Shown in pieces: positions 44,519 to 53,468 of a stretch of 64,000 nt of DNA. Every line of letters starts with the position of its first letter. Positions within the stretch are counted from its first letter, which is position 1. The translations under genes and the position numbers were made by a program. The DNA comes from Massilia oculi. Lineage in GTDB: Bacteria > Pseudomonadota > Gammaproteobacteria > Burkholderiales > Burkholderiaceae_D. The notes beneath the pieces were generated by a model. It worked only from the letters and a program-made list of their open reading frames with translations. It did no database searches and was not told where the DNA came from. The stretch is from the NCBI RefSeq assembly GCF_003143515.1, contig NZ_CP029343.1:558001-622000 (forward strand), written 5' to 3'.

Positions 44519-46039
44519 TCAGGACATCGCCAGTTCGACACAGTTTCTCCCGGCCCGCTTGGCGCGCGCCAGCGCGGCATTGGCGCGCACCGCCAGCGAA
44601 TCGCCGCTCTCGCTCTCGCCCAACTGGGCCACGCCCAGGCTGATGGTCACGTGGTCGCAGCCCGGGATCTCGACCTGCTCGATTGCGGCGCGCAGCTTCT
44701 CGGCGATGCGCAGGCCGTCGATCGCGCTGGCATGCGGAGCGATCACCAGGAATTCCTCGCCGCCCGAGCGCACCAGCACGTCGCTCGCGCGCAGCAGGGC
44801 GCGCACGGTGTCGGCCACGGTGCGCAGCACGATGTCGCCCACCGGATGCCCAAAGCTGTCGTTGACCTGGCTGAAGCGGTCGATGTCGAAGCTCACCAGC
44901 GCCAGCGGCAGGCGGTAGCGGCGGGCGCGCTTGATCTCCTGCTCGAGCAGGTGCTCGCCGTGGCGGCGGTTGGCGACCTCGGTCAGGGCGTCGGTCGTGG
45001 CCAGGTGGGTCACGCGCGCCAGCAATGCCTCGTTCTCGCGCGTGACCTCGGCCATGCGCAGGCCATGGGCCGCCATCTGTGCCAGGTCGTCCAGCGCCTG
45101 CAGCTGCGCGCGCGAGAAGGCGCGCGCATGGTCGAACATCAGGCACAGCGAACCGCGCGGGCCGCCCGGGCCCTGGCCCGGGATCGGCAGGCCGACCACC
45201 ATGCGCACGCCGAAGCCCTCCAGGCGGGCCGCCAGTTCGGGCTCGCCCGCCTTCTCCGGCGCGTCGAGCAGGGTGAATTCGCCGGTGGCGGCGGCCAGCA
45301 GGCCGGGAAAAGCGTGGCGCAGCGGCGACTGCAGCAGGCGCCCCTCACGGTGGAGCAGCGCCATCAGGTGCAGGCCGCCCACACCCTGTTCGGCTTCCAG
45401 GTGCAGGTCGCCGTCGCGGTGCTGGAACAGCGCCGCATGCACCAGGCCCGGCCAGCCGGACAGCGCGGCGCACAGGCGCTCGGCGAAGCGTACGCTGTCG
45501 TCGGCGTGGCTCAGGGCCTCCAGGCTGGCGCTTCGCAGCGCCAGCAGATTGTGCAGCTCTTCCTTGGCGGAGGTCGGCGCGAGCATCGGTGCAGATGCCG
45601 GCGCAGATGCCGGCGCGGATGCCGGCGGGAAGCCGGCGCGCAGGCGGGCGTCGAGCAACGCGCGGGTCTGCTGCGCGCGCAGCGGGCCGATGGCATAGTC
45701 GATCGGGCCGAAGGCCATCAGCGCCGGCAGCCAGCGCGCATTGGTGAAGGGGCACAGCACCAGGGTCGGCTTGCCGGTCCGTTCGGCCACCAGGGCGCCC
45801 AGGGCCGCCAGGTCGATGCCCAGCTCGCAGCGCTCGAGGTCCAGCACCACGAGGTCGGCCGGCTCGCGCGCCAGCAGGCTGCGCGCCTGCTCGGCGCCGG
45901 AGGCCACCCGCAACTGCGAGAAGACCCCGGCGCACGCGCTCTGGAAATCGGCGCGGCGCTGGCCCACCGGATTCACGAACAGGCAGCTGTAGTCGATGTC
46001 CACCTCATCCGCGCGCGCGCCCTCTTCTCCCATCCTCAT
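44519..46039 (-). CDS. Diguanylate cyclase with receiver-like, GAF and GGDEF domains
   Basis: A 506-residue protein. Residues about 10-130 resemble a response-regulator receiver that has lost most of its acidic pocket (VVLDLERCELGIDL). A repeated ASAPASAP linker follows, then a GAF domain (about 180-340). The C-terminal GGDEF domain has the motif GGEEF and an upstream RASD, five residues before it, matching the inhibitory I-site RxxD. So it should make c-di-GMP and be product-inhibited. The repeats in the linker are encoded by 12-base tandem units (near 45590-45625). Confidence 0.87.
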   Translation of the reverse strand: MRMGEEGARADEVDIDYSCLFVNPVGQRRADFQSACAGVFSQLRVASGAEQARSLLAREPADLVVLDLERCELGIDLAALGALVAERTGKPTLVLCPFTNARWLPALMAFGPIDYAIGPLRAQQTRALLDARLRAGFPPASAPASAPASAPMLAPTSAKEELHNLLALRSASLEALSHADDSVRFAERLCAALSGWPGLVHAALFQHRDGDLHLEAEQGVGGLHLMALLHREGRLLQSPLRHAFPGLLAAATGEFTLLDAPEKAGEPELAARLEGFGVRMVVGLPIPGQGPGGPRGSLCLMFDHARAFSRAQLQALDDLAQMAAHGLRMAEVTRENEALLARVTHLATTDALTEVANRRHGEHLLEQEIKRARRYRLPLALVSFDIDRFSQVNDSFGHPVGDIVLRTVADTVRALLRASDVLVRSGGEEFLVIAPHASAIDGLRIAEKLRAAIEQVEIPGCDHVTISLGVAQLGESESGDSLAVRANAALARAKRAGRNCVELAMS

Positions 46040-46188
46040 TCTCCAAAACGTTTCCAGGCATTACCGATTCGGCATGTTTGCCTCGCGAGTGTGCCATAAG
46101 CGCGGCGCTGTGTGTGGAACCGCACCGTCGCGCCGGGCCATGCGTCCAATACTCTCCAGATCGGATGCACATTCATGGGAGAAGCACG

Positions 46189-47157
46189 ATGGGACAGCAG
46201 GACGACGTGGCGAACAAGCAGAAGGCCATCCAGAACCGCCAGGACCAAATCGATGGCAGCATGCAGAAGGCCGGCAGTAATGACGAGGGCGCCGTGCAGA
46301 CCGGCGTGCGGCAGCCGGAAACGCCGATGCCCGACCAGCACCTGGCCAAGCCCGGCATCGAAGCGCAGATGGAGCTCAAGCCGAAGTTCATGGCCGAGGG
46401 CTACAAGGGCAGCGGCAAGCTGGAGGGCATGAGCGCCATCGTGACCGGCGGCGACTCCGGCATCGGCCGCGCGGTCGCGGTGTTGTTCGCGCGCGAAGGC
46501 GCCGACGTGGCCGTCATGTACCTGAACGAGCACGAGGACGCCGAGGAAACCAAACGCTGCATCGAGGCCGAGGGCCGCCGCTGCATCACCATATCGGGCG
46601 ACGTCAAGGACGCCGCCTTCTGCAACGAGGCGGTGGAAAAAGTCGTCGCCGAGTTCGGCCGCCTGGATGTGCTGGTGAACAACGCCGCCTTCCAGGAGCA
46701 TGCGAACTCGCTGCTCGACATCACCGAAGAGCGCCTCGACGAGACCTTCCGCACCAATATTTATGGGTACTTCCACATGGCGCGCGCCGCCCTGCCCCAT
46801 CTGAAACGCGGCGCGGCGATCATCAACACGGGATCGGTAACCGGCCTGCAGGGCTCCAAAAGGCTGCTCGATTATTCGGCCACCAAGGGTGCTATCCACG
46901 CCTTCACGATGTCGCTCGCCTCGAGCCTGATCGAACAGGGCATCCGCGTCAATGCGGTGGCGCCGGGCCCGGTCTGGACTCCACTGAACCCGGCCGACCA
47001 GACGCCCGAGCAGCTGAAGAAATTCGGCGCGGCCACCGACTACAAGCGCCCGGCCCAGCCGGAAGAACTGTCGCCGGCCTACGTGTTCCTGGCCTCGCCC
47101 GTGTGCTCGGGCTACATCACCGGCATCGTGCTGCCGATCACCGGTTCGGTCGGCTGA
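46189..47157 (+). CDS. SDR family oxidoreductase (YghA-like)
   Basis: A 322-residue protein. ATG 46189 follows GGGAGAAG. After a 70-residue polar N-terminal extension the Rossmann fold begins with VTGGDSGIGRAVAV (TGxxxGxG), then NNAAFQEH, INTGSVTGLQGS (catalytic Ser) and YSATKGA (catalytic Tyr and Lys). Substrates of YghA-type enzymes are unclear (aldehydes or sugars). It is followed 33 bases later by ku, which suggests a shared stress regulon. Confidence 0.9.
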   Translation: MGQQDDVANKQKAIQNRQDQIDGSMQKAGSNDEGAVQTGVRQPETPMPDQHLAKPGIEAQMELKPKFMAEGYKGSGKLEGMSAIVTGGDSGIGRAVAVLFAREGADVAVMYLNEHEDAEETKRCIEAEGRRCITISGDVKDAAFCNEAVEKVVAEFGRLDVLVNNAAFQEHANSLLDITEERLDETFRTNIYGYFHMARAALPHLKRGAAIINTGSVTGLQGSKRLLDYSATKGAIHAFTMSLASSLIEQGIRVNAVAPGPVWTPLNPADQTPEQLKKFGAATDYKRPAQPEELSPAYVFLASPVCSGYITGIVLPITGSVG

Positions 47158-47190
47158 CAGGCCGATCCGCAAACGACGAGGAGAGCATCC

Positions 47191-48264
47191 ATGCGCAGCA
47201 TGTGGAAAGGGGCGATCAGTTTCGGGCTGGTCCACATTCCGGTCGATATGTACACCGCGGTCGACAGCAAGGGGCTGGACCTGACCATGCTCGACCGGCG
47301 CGACTTTTCGCCAGTGGGCTTCAAGCGCTACAACAAGGGCAACGGCAAGGAAGTCGCGTGGGACGACATCGTCAAGGGCTACGAATATGAGGACGGCGAG
47401 TATGTCGTGCTGTCCGATGAAGACCTGCGCCGCGCCAACCCCGAGGCGACCCAGACCATCGACATCCAGGCCTTCGTGAATGCCGAGGACGTGCCGCTGA
47501 TCTACTACGACCAGCCCTATTACCTCGCACCGGGCAAGGGCGGCACCAAGGTGTATGCCCTGCTGCGCGAGACCCTGCGCGAGGCCGGCAAGATCGGCAT
47601 CGCGCGCGTCGTCATCCGCGTCAAGCAGCACCTGGCCGCGCTGGTGTGCGTGGGCGACACCATCGTGCTCAACACTTTGCGCTACCCGGACGAGATGCGC
47701 GATGCGGACGAACTCAAGATCCCCTCGCCCAGTTCGAAGACCGCCGCCGTCACCGTCAAGGAACTCAAGATGGCGATGGCGCTGGTCGAGGGCATGAGCG
47801 AGGACTGGGCGCCGGAGCAGTACCACGACACCTACCGAGAGGACGTGCTGGCCCTGGTCAAGAAGAAGATCAAGGCCAGGCAGACCAAGACCATCACCCA
47901 GCCCGAGCCCGAGAAGGAAAAGCGCGCCAGCGGCAAGGTCATCGACCTGGTCGCCCTGCTCCAGGCCAGCCTGGGCAAGAAGCCGGCCAAGGCCGCGCTG
48001 GCGGCGCTGGACGACGACGACGACGACGATCCGCCGCCGCGCAAGTCGAGGAAGCCGGCCGAGGACGAGGACGACGACGACGACGCCCCGGCGCCGCGCG
48101 CGCGCAAGACGTCCGGCACGGGCAGCCGCTCCGGCGCCACCGCCAAGTCGACCCGCACCGCGGCGAGCAAGGCTGCGGCCAAGCCGGCCGCGAAGAAGGC
48201 CGCCGCAAAAAAGGCGGCGGCAAAAGCCTCGGCGAAGGCGGCGGCACGCAGGAAGGCGGCGTGA
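47191..48264 (+). CDS. ku: Non-homologous end joining protein Ku, with long acidic and Lys/Ala tail
   Basis: A 357-residue protein; ATG 47191 lies after GAGGAGAG. The Ku core (residues 1-230) has MWKGAISFGLVHIPVDMYTA, KRYNKGNGKEVAW, AGKIGIARVVIR and EGMSEDWAPEQYHD. The tail has an acidic stretch DDDDDDDPPP, a second one (EDEDDDDDAP), and then a Lys/Ala repeat (KPAAKKAAAKKAAAKASAKA) like histone H1. It holds broken DNA ends and recruits LigD, which is encoded at 50184-52742. The tail is longer than in many Ku proteins and should raise DNA affinity. Confidence 0.95.
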   Translation: MRSMWKGAISFGLVHIPVDMYTAVDSKGLDLTMLDRRDFSPVGFKRYNKGNGKEVAWDDIVKGYEYEDGEYVVLSDEDLRRANPEATQTIDIQAFVNAEDVPLIYYDQPYYLAPGKGGTKVYALLRETLREAGKIGIARVVIRVKQHLAALVCVGDTIVLNTLRYPDEMRDADELKIPSPSSKTAAVTVKELKMAMALVEGMSEDWAPEQYHDTYREDVLALVKKKIKARQTKTITQPEPEKEKRASGKVIDLVALLQASLGKKPAKAALAALDDDDDDDPPPRKSRKPAEDEDDDDDAPAPRARKTSGTGSRSGATAKSTRTAASKAAAKPAAKKAAAKKAAAKASAKAAARRKAA

Positions 48265-48266
48265 GG

Positions 48267-48500
48267 ATGGGGGAACTGATCGACCTTCTCCAATGGCCGG
48301 CCATGGTGGTCAGCCTCTACGCCGCCTTCCTGATCGGCTCCAAGCGCGCCGAACGCCGGGTCTTCGGATTCTGGATGTTCATCCTCAGTAACCTGATGTG
48401 GATCGTCTGGGGCTTGCACGACGAAGCCTGGGCCCTGATCACCCTGCAGCTGGCGCTGATGGCGATGAATGTCCGGGGCATCTTCAAGAACGGAGACTGA
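48267..48500 (+). CDS. Small membrane protein, PnuC/semiSWEET-like
   Basis: A 77-residue protein with ATG 48267, two bases after the ku stop and with GAGG in that stop region. Three membrane helices are predicted: about 8-25, 36-51 and 56-70. The motifs LIGSKRAERRVFGFWMFILS and NLMWIVWGLHDEAWALI resemble one half of a PnuC-like fold. It is likely a half-size transporter or an assembly factor. It probably shares a transcript with ku; a functional link is not known. Confidence 0.65.
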   Translation: MGELIDLLQWPAMVVSLYAAFLIGSKRAERRVFGFWMFILSNLMWIVWGLHDEAWALITLQLALMAMNVRGIFKNGD

Positions 48501-48549
48501 ATGCCGGAGGGCGGCGCCGCCGCCTTCTGACATTTCTTCTTCTCGGAGT

Positions 48550-48586
48550 ATTGTAAAAACCTATCATAATAATTAAAGCAATTATC
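48550..48586. promoter_or_regulatory. Possible OxyR-like site upstream of catalase
   Basis: ATTG, seven bases, CTAT, seven bases, ATTA, seven bases, TATC. This is a partial match to the OxyR consensus of four tetrads spaced by seven (ATAG and CTAT), about 68 bases before the ATG. Weak. Confidence 0.3.
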
Positions 48587-48653
48587 TTTCCCTAATCCAG
48601 ATTGCTCTTTAGAATCTATCTCATTGAAATGCAACGCAATGAGGAGATCACGA

Positions 48654-50117
48654 ATGAGCCAATCCCGCCTGACCACCGCCTCCGGCATCCCGCTCGCCGA
48701 CAACCAGAATTCGCTGAGCGCGGGCCCGCGCGGACCGCTGCTGCTGCAGGACTTCCACCTGATCGAAAAGCTGCAGCACTTCAACCGCGAGCGCATTCCC
48801 GAGCGCGTCGTCCACGCCAAGGGTTCGGGCGCCTATGGCAGCTTCACCGTCACCCATGACATCACCGGGCTGACCAAGGCCAAGCTGTTCTCCCACGTCG
48901 GCAAGCAGACCCCGGTGTTCCTGCGCTTCTCGACCGTCGGCGGAGAAAAAGGCAGCGCCGATACCGAACGCGATCCGCGCGGCTTCGCCCTGCGCTTCTA
49001 CACCGAGGAAGGCAACTGGGACCTGGTCGGCAACAACACGCCGGTATTCTTCATCAAGGACCCGATCAATTTCCCGGACTTCATCCACACCCAGAAGCGC
49101 GATCCGCAGACCAACCTCAAGTCGGCCAACATGATGTTCGACTTCTGGAGCAATGCGCCGGAAAGCCTGCACCAGGTGACGATCCTGTTCTCGGACCGCG
49201 GCACCCCGGACGGCTACCGCCACATGGACGGTTTCGGCAGCCATACCTATAGCCTGATCGACGAACAGGGCGAGCGCGTCTACGTGAAATGGCACTTCAA
49301 GACCCGCCAGGGCATCAAGAACCTGAGCGCGCTCGACGCCACCCGCATTGCCGGCAGCGACCCGGATCATGCCCAGCGCGACCTGTTCAATGCGATCGCC
49401 GCCAATGACTTTCCGCAGTGGGACGTGCAGGTGCAGGTCGCGACCATCCAGGAACTGGAAGCCTGGAGCGCGCGCACCGGCTGGAATCCGTTCGACCTGA
49501 CCAAGGTCTGGCCGCATGGCGACTTCCCCGTGCAGCCGGTCGGCGTGCTGGAACTGAACCGCAACCCGCAGAATTACCATGCTGAAGTCGAGCAGGCCGC
49601 CTTCTCGCCGGCCAACGTGGTGCCGGGCCTGGGCTACTCGCCCGACAAGATGCTGCAGGGCCGCCTGTTCGGCTACCACGACGCCCAGCTGTACCGCGTC
49701 GGCACCAACCACCAGCACCTGCCGGTCAACGCCCCGCGCTGCCCGGTGCACAACCACCAGCGCGACGGCGCGATGGCGATCGCCAACGGCGGCTCGGCGC
49801 GCAACTACCACACCTTGAACAGCGTGGGCGCCGGCGCCACCGGCATGGGCCACGGCGAGCGTGAACTCGGCCTCGAGGGCGATGCCGGACGCTTCGACTT
49901 CCGCGGCCAGGAAGACGATTACACGCAGGCCGGCAACCTGTTCCGCCTGATGGACACCCAGGCGCGCCAGAACCTGTGCGACAACCTGGCCGGCCCGCTG
50001 AGCCAGGTGGACGAGGACATCCTGCAGCGGCAGCTGCGCCACTTCGACCTTGCCGATCGTGCGTATGGCGCCGGCGTGCGCGCCTCGCTCAAGGCGCTGG
50101 GCAGGAACGTCGACTAA
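48654..50117 (+). CDS. katA: Monofunctional heme catalase, clade 3 type
   Basis: A 487-residue protein. ATG 48654 follows GAGGAG by seven bases. It has RVVHAKGSGAYG with the distal His, NNTPVFFIKDPINFPDFIHT, and RLFGYHDAQLYRVG with the heme-ligand Tyr. It decomposes hydrogen peroxide in the cytoplasm. The 153-base upstream gap is AT-rich and has a partial OxyR-like pattern. A terminator follows. The gene lies between the ku and ligD genes, as in many oxidative-stress and desiccation clusters. Confidence 0.95.
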   Translation: MSQSRLTTASGIPLADNQNSLSAGPRGPLLLQDFHLIEKLQHFNRERIPERVVHAKGSGAYGSFTVTHDITGLTKAKLFSHVGKQTPVFLRFSTVGGEKGSADTERDPRGFALRFYTEEGNWDLVGNNTPVFFIKDPINFPDFIHTQKRDPQTNLKSANMMFDFWSNAPESLHQVTILFSDRGTPDGYRHMDGFGSHTYSLIDEQGERVYVKWHFKTRQGIKNLSALDATRIAGSDPDHAQRDLFNAIAANDFPQWDVQVQVATIQELEAWSARTGWNPFDLTKVWPHGDFPVQPVGVLELNRNPQNYHAEVEQAAFSPANVVPGLGYSPDKMLQGRLFGYHDAQLYRVGTNHQHLPVNAPRCPVHNHQRDGAMAIANGGSARNYHTLNSVGAGATGMGHGERELGLEGDAGRFDFRGQEDDYTQAGNLFRLMDTQARQNLCDNLAGPLSQVDEDILQRQLRHFDLADRAYGAGVRASLKALGRNVD

Positions 50118-50140
50118 TCCGCAAACCGGTTCTCCCTCCT

Positions 50141-50180
50141 TGCCGCCACCCGGGCCTCCAGTTCCGGCGTGGCGGTTTTT
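50141..50180 (+). terminator. Terminator of catalase
   Basis: CCGCCAC (50143-50149) with GTGGCGG (50169-50175), then TTTTT. A loop of 19 bases; lies just before the convergent ligD stop. Confidence 0.6.
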
Positions 50181-50183
50181 GAT

Positions 50184-52742
50184 TCAGGGCTCGAACCCGA
50201 GCGCCTTCATCGCTTTCGTGAGCGTCCTGGCCGCCGTGGCATAACCCTCCCACGGCGCATTGCCCTCGTCCAGCCGTGTGTGCACATTGGCCACAGTCCA
50301 CTGCGTGCTCGATGTCAGGCCCGGCAACTCTTCCCAGCGCAGCGGCACCGAGATCCCGAGTCCGGGCCTCACCCGCGCCGACCAGGCGGCGACGGTGGTC
50401 GCGCCCTGCCCGTTGCGCAGGTAGTCGATGAAGATCTTGCCGACCCGGTTCTTCGGGCCACTCTTGAAGGCGAAGCGATCGGGCAAGGTATCGGCCATAT
50501 GCCGCACGATCGCCTGCGAGAACGCCTTGACGGTATCCCAGTCGTGGCCGCCCTTGATCGGCACCACCACGTGCAGGCCCTTGCCACCGCTGGTCTTGAG
50601 AAAAGCAGGCAAGCCAAGTTCGTCGAGGAAGGCGTGCATCAGTTGGGCCGCCTCCTGCATCGCCGGCCATTCGACGCCCTGGCCCGGGTCGAGGTCGAAC
50701 ACCATGCGGTTCGGCTTCTGGTAACTGCCCTTGAACGCGTTCTGGGTGTGGATCTCGACCACGTTCCACTGCGCCGACGACAGGATGCCTTCCACCTTCG
50801 CCACTTCGAGCATCGGCGGATGGTCGGGGTCGAGCGCCTGGTCCAGCTGGCGCAGGCCAGGCATCTTGCGCACGTCGGCGTGCTTCTGGAAGAACAGCTC
50901 GCCGCCCACGCCCTCGGGTGCGCGCACCAGCGACACAGGACGGCCCTTCAGGTGCGCCATCATCAGTTCGCCGACCAGCGCGTAGTAGCGGATCAGGTCG
51001 AGCTTGGTCGCGCCGCTTTCCCTGTCGATCACACGGTCGCCATTCGTGATCTTCATCGATGCCGGTAGCTTGCCGGATGCCGCAACGGGATCCTCATCGT
51101 CATTTGGAGTCGCATCGGTCATGTGCTGTGCCTTTTCACGTTTGATGCCCTTGGCCGGCTTGTCCTCGCGCAGCCCCTGGAATACCGGATGACGCACGGC
51201 GCCGGCGCCCGTCCATTCCGAGAAGCTGACTTCGGCCACCAGCACCGGCTTGACCCAGTGGTGCTTGCGGCCGGGGACGGCGCGCGGCGGGAAGGGACTC
51301 TCGTCGCTGCGCAGCTTTTCCAGGCGCTGGGCGATCGAGGTCAGCGAGGAATGGTTGAAGCCCGAGCCGACATTGCCCGCGTAACGCAGCACGCCTTCCT
51401 CGTCGTAGGTGCCAAGCAGCAGCGACCCGATGCCGGTGCGCGACCCCTTGGGATCGGTGAAGCCGCCGATCACGAATTCCTGGCGCAGCCCGCACTTGAG
51501 CTTGATCCAGTCGGGCGAGCGCCGCGACACATAGGGCGCGTCGCGGCGCTTGCCGATCACGCCTTCCAGGCCGATCTTGCAGGCGGCGATCACGAGTTCG
51601 TCCGGCTTGTCGCCGAATTCCGCGGAGAAGCGCACCTTGTCCGACGTCTTTTTCGCGAGCAATTTTTCGAGCAAGCCGCGCCGGTCGACCAGCGGCAGCT
51701 CGCGCAGATCGTGGCCGTCGAAGTACGGCAAGTCGAACAGGAAGAAGTCGATGCGCTCGGCATGCTTGCCGTCGAAGGCCTGCTGCAGCTTGCCGAAATC
51801 GGGCTTGCCGTGCTCGTCGTGGACCACGATCTCGCCGTCGTACCAGCCATCGGGCAGCTTCATGCGCTCCAGCTCGGCCTTGAGCGGCAACAGCTTGTCG
51901 GTCCAGTCGTTGGCATTGCGCGTGATCAGGCGTACCGCGCCGTCCTCGATGCGCGCCAGCATGCGGTAACCGTCGAACTTGACCTCGAATACCCAGTTCT
52001 CCGGGTCGGGCGGCGGCGCGTCCACCAGCGTGGCCAGCTCGGGAGAAAATTTCTCGGGCAAGGCGACCTTGGCGGATGGCGACGCCGGCGCTTTCTTCGC
52101 GGCCTTCTTCGCCGCCGCCCGCTTCTTCGGGGCCGGCGCCGCTTCCTCGTCTGCGCGCAGCGCGTCGACCTTGCGCTGCACGCGCCCGGGCATCGGCAGA
52201 TCCTTGACGCTGTCCGGCATCTCGTCGACCAGCGAGAACTCCTCGGACGAGCGCGCGTATTCGTCCTTCTCCTTGATCAGGAGCCACGGCTCCTGCTTCT
52301 CGTTGCCGCGGCCCTTCATGCGCACCAGGGTCCAGCGGCCGCGCATCTTGTGCCCGTGCATCTCGAACTTGATGCTGCCCTTGGCAAAACCCTTGTGCGG
52401 GTCTTCAAGCGGTTCCCAGGTACCCTTGTCCCAGATGATCACTTTCCCCGCTCCGTATTGCTTGGCTGGAATGGTTCCTTCGAAATCGGAATACGAGATC
52501 GGGTGATCCTCGACGTGCACCGCCATGCGCTTGTCGTGGGTGTCGTAGCTGGGGCCTTTCGGCACCGCCCAGCTTTTCATCGTGCCATCCAGCTCGAGCC
52601 GGAAATCGTAATGCAGGCGGCTGGCCCAGTGCTTCTGGATGACGAAGGTCAGGGCATCGAGTCCGGGCGTACCCCCTTCGGCCGGTTCTGACGTGATCGT
52701 GAAGTTGCGCTTGGCTTTATAGACTTTGAGTGCGTCGGGCAT
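50184..52742 (-). CDS. ligD: DNA ligase D: phosphoesterase, ligase and polymerase domains
   Basis: An 852-residue protein with the three domains in the order phosphoesterase (about 30-190; RLHYDFRLELDGTMKSWAV), ATP-dependent ligase (about 230-540; FEVKFDGYRM with nucleotidyl Lys255, GLEGVIGKRRDAPYV, WIKLKC) and primase-polymerase (about 560-850; MVFDLDPG, TSGGKGLHVVVPIKGG). It repairs double-strand breaks with Ku. A Lys/Ala linker (KKRAAAKKAAKKAP) connects the first two domains, similar in composition to the tail of Ku. It is convergent with catalase. Confidence 0.96.
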   Translation of the reverse strand: MPDALKVYKAKRNFTITSEPAEGGTPGLDALTFVIQKHWASRLHYDFRLELDGTMKSWAVPKGPSYDTHDKRMAVHVEDHPISYSDFEGTIPAKQYGAGKVIIWDKGTWEPLEDPHKGFAKGSIKFEMHGHKMRGRWTLVRMKGRGNEKQEPWLLIKEKDEYARSSEEFSLVDEMPDSVKDLPMPGRVQRKVDALRADEEAAPAPKKRAAAKKAAKKAPASPSAKVALPEKFSPELATLVDAPPPDPENWVFEVKFDGYRMLARIEDGAVRLITRNANDWTDKLLPLKAELERMKLPDGWYDGEIVVHDEHGKPDFGKLQQAFDGKHAERIDFFLFDLPYFDGHDLRELPLVDRRGLLEKLLAKKTSDKVRFSAEFGDKPDELVIAACKIGLEGVIGKRRDAPYVSRRSPDWIKLKCGLRQEFVIGGFTDPKGSRTGIGSLLLGTYDEEGVLRYAGNVGSGFNHSSLTSIAQRLEKLRSDESPFPPRAVPGRKHHWVKPVLVAEVSFSEWTGAGAVRHPVFQGLREDKPAKGIKREKAQHMTDATPNDDEDPVAASGKLPASMKITNGDRVIDRESGATKLDLIRYYALVGELMMAHLKGRPVSLVRAPEGVGGELFFQKHADVRKMPGLRQLDQALDPDHPPMLEVAKVEGILSSAQWNVVEIHTQNAFKGSYQKPNRMVFDLDPGQGVEWPAMQEAAQLMHAFLDELGLPAFLKTSGGKGLHVVVPIKGGHDWDTVKAFSQAIVRHMADTLPDRFAFKSGPKNRVGKIFIDYLRNGQGATTVAAWSARVRPGLGISVPLRWEELPGLTSSTQWTVANVHTRLDEGNAPWEGYATAARTLTKAMKALGFEP

Positions 52743-52966
52743 CGCGGTGCTCCTGGAACCTATTGATCACAGCCTATTCCTGCCTCGCGCCGGGAACCGT
52801 ACGGCAGCGAACGCTGACCGGGGCCGTTGCGATAAATGTAAGCGGATGTAATTTTCGTCAACTGGACCGTAACGCTCCCCGTTATCACCTCAGTAACACG
52901 GGGAAAACTCCACGGAGCCCCACCTGAGATCGATCGAGTTTCAAACCACTTTAAAGGAATGACACC

Positions 52967-53260
52967 ATGAGCAAAATCGCCGCTACCCTGATCGCTGGTC
53001 TGTTCGCTACTTCCGTGTTCGCCCAGACGCCTGACGCCACACCCGCTACCCACGCCGAAGCGCAGGCCCACAAAGATGCAGCCAAGGCCGACGCCAAGCA
53101 CGCGAAAGAAGTCGCCAAGGCCGACGAAAAGGTAGAGAAGGCCAATGCCGAGGCGAAAGCCGACGTGGCCAAGGCCGAAGCGAAAGCATCCGAGAAGAAG
53201 GCTGAAGCCAAGGCCGACCAGGTCGAAGCGAAGGCCGACGGCGTCGCCCGTTCGCAGTAA
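52967..53260 (+). CDS. Ala/Lys/Glu-rich exported protein
   Basis: A 97-residue protein; ATG 52967 follows AAAGGA. The signal peptide ends at VFAQ. The mature part is almost wholly Ala, Lys, Glu, Asp and Val in repeated AKADEKVEKANAEAKAD-like units, which would form a long amphipathic helix. The composition is like that of LEA-type or apolipophorin-like desiccation proteins, but no family can be assigned. A perfect 12-base terminator stem follows at 53336-53363. Confidence 0.65.
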   Translation: MSKIAATLIAGLFATSVFAQTPDATPATHAEAQAHKDAAKADAKHAKEVAKADEKVEKANAEAKADVAKAEAKASEKKAEAKADQVEAKADGVARSQ

Positions 53261-53335
53261 TCCCCCAGGCTCAGGGCCCTCACCAGAAGCCGGCTCGAGC
53301 CCCACCATATCGCGGCGTTCCCCACGCCGCGCCAT

Positions 53336-53363
53336 GCAAAAGACAGGTCTTCCTGTCTTTTGC
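53336..53363 (+). terminator. Terminator of the Ala/Lys-rich protein gene
   Basis: A perfect 12-base stem GCAAAAGACAGG with CCTGTCTTTTGC, loop TCTT. Confidence 0.8.
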
Positions 53364-53385
53364 CATGCCTGCTCTACAATAGGCT

Positions 53386-53445
53386 TTCGCCTTGTAGTTC
53401 GCCTTGTAGTTCGCCTTGTATTTCGCTTTGTAGTTCGCTTTGTAT
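53386..53445. repeat. Five tandem 12-base repeats upstream of the dehydrogenase
   Basis: Unit TTCGCCTTGTAG, with later copies varying at C/T and ending G/T (copies end TAG, TAG, TAT, TAG, TAT). The array ends 23 bases before the dehydrogenase ATG and so lies in its promoter or leader. Copy number changes could alter expression. Confidence 0.9.
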
Positions 53446-53468
53446 TTTCCCGCAGCGTAAAGGACATC

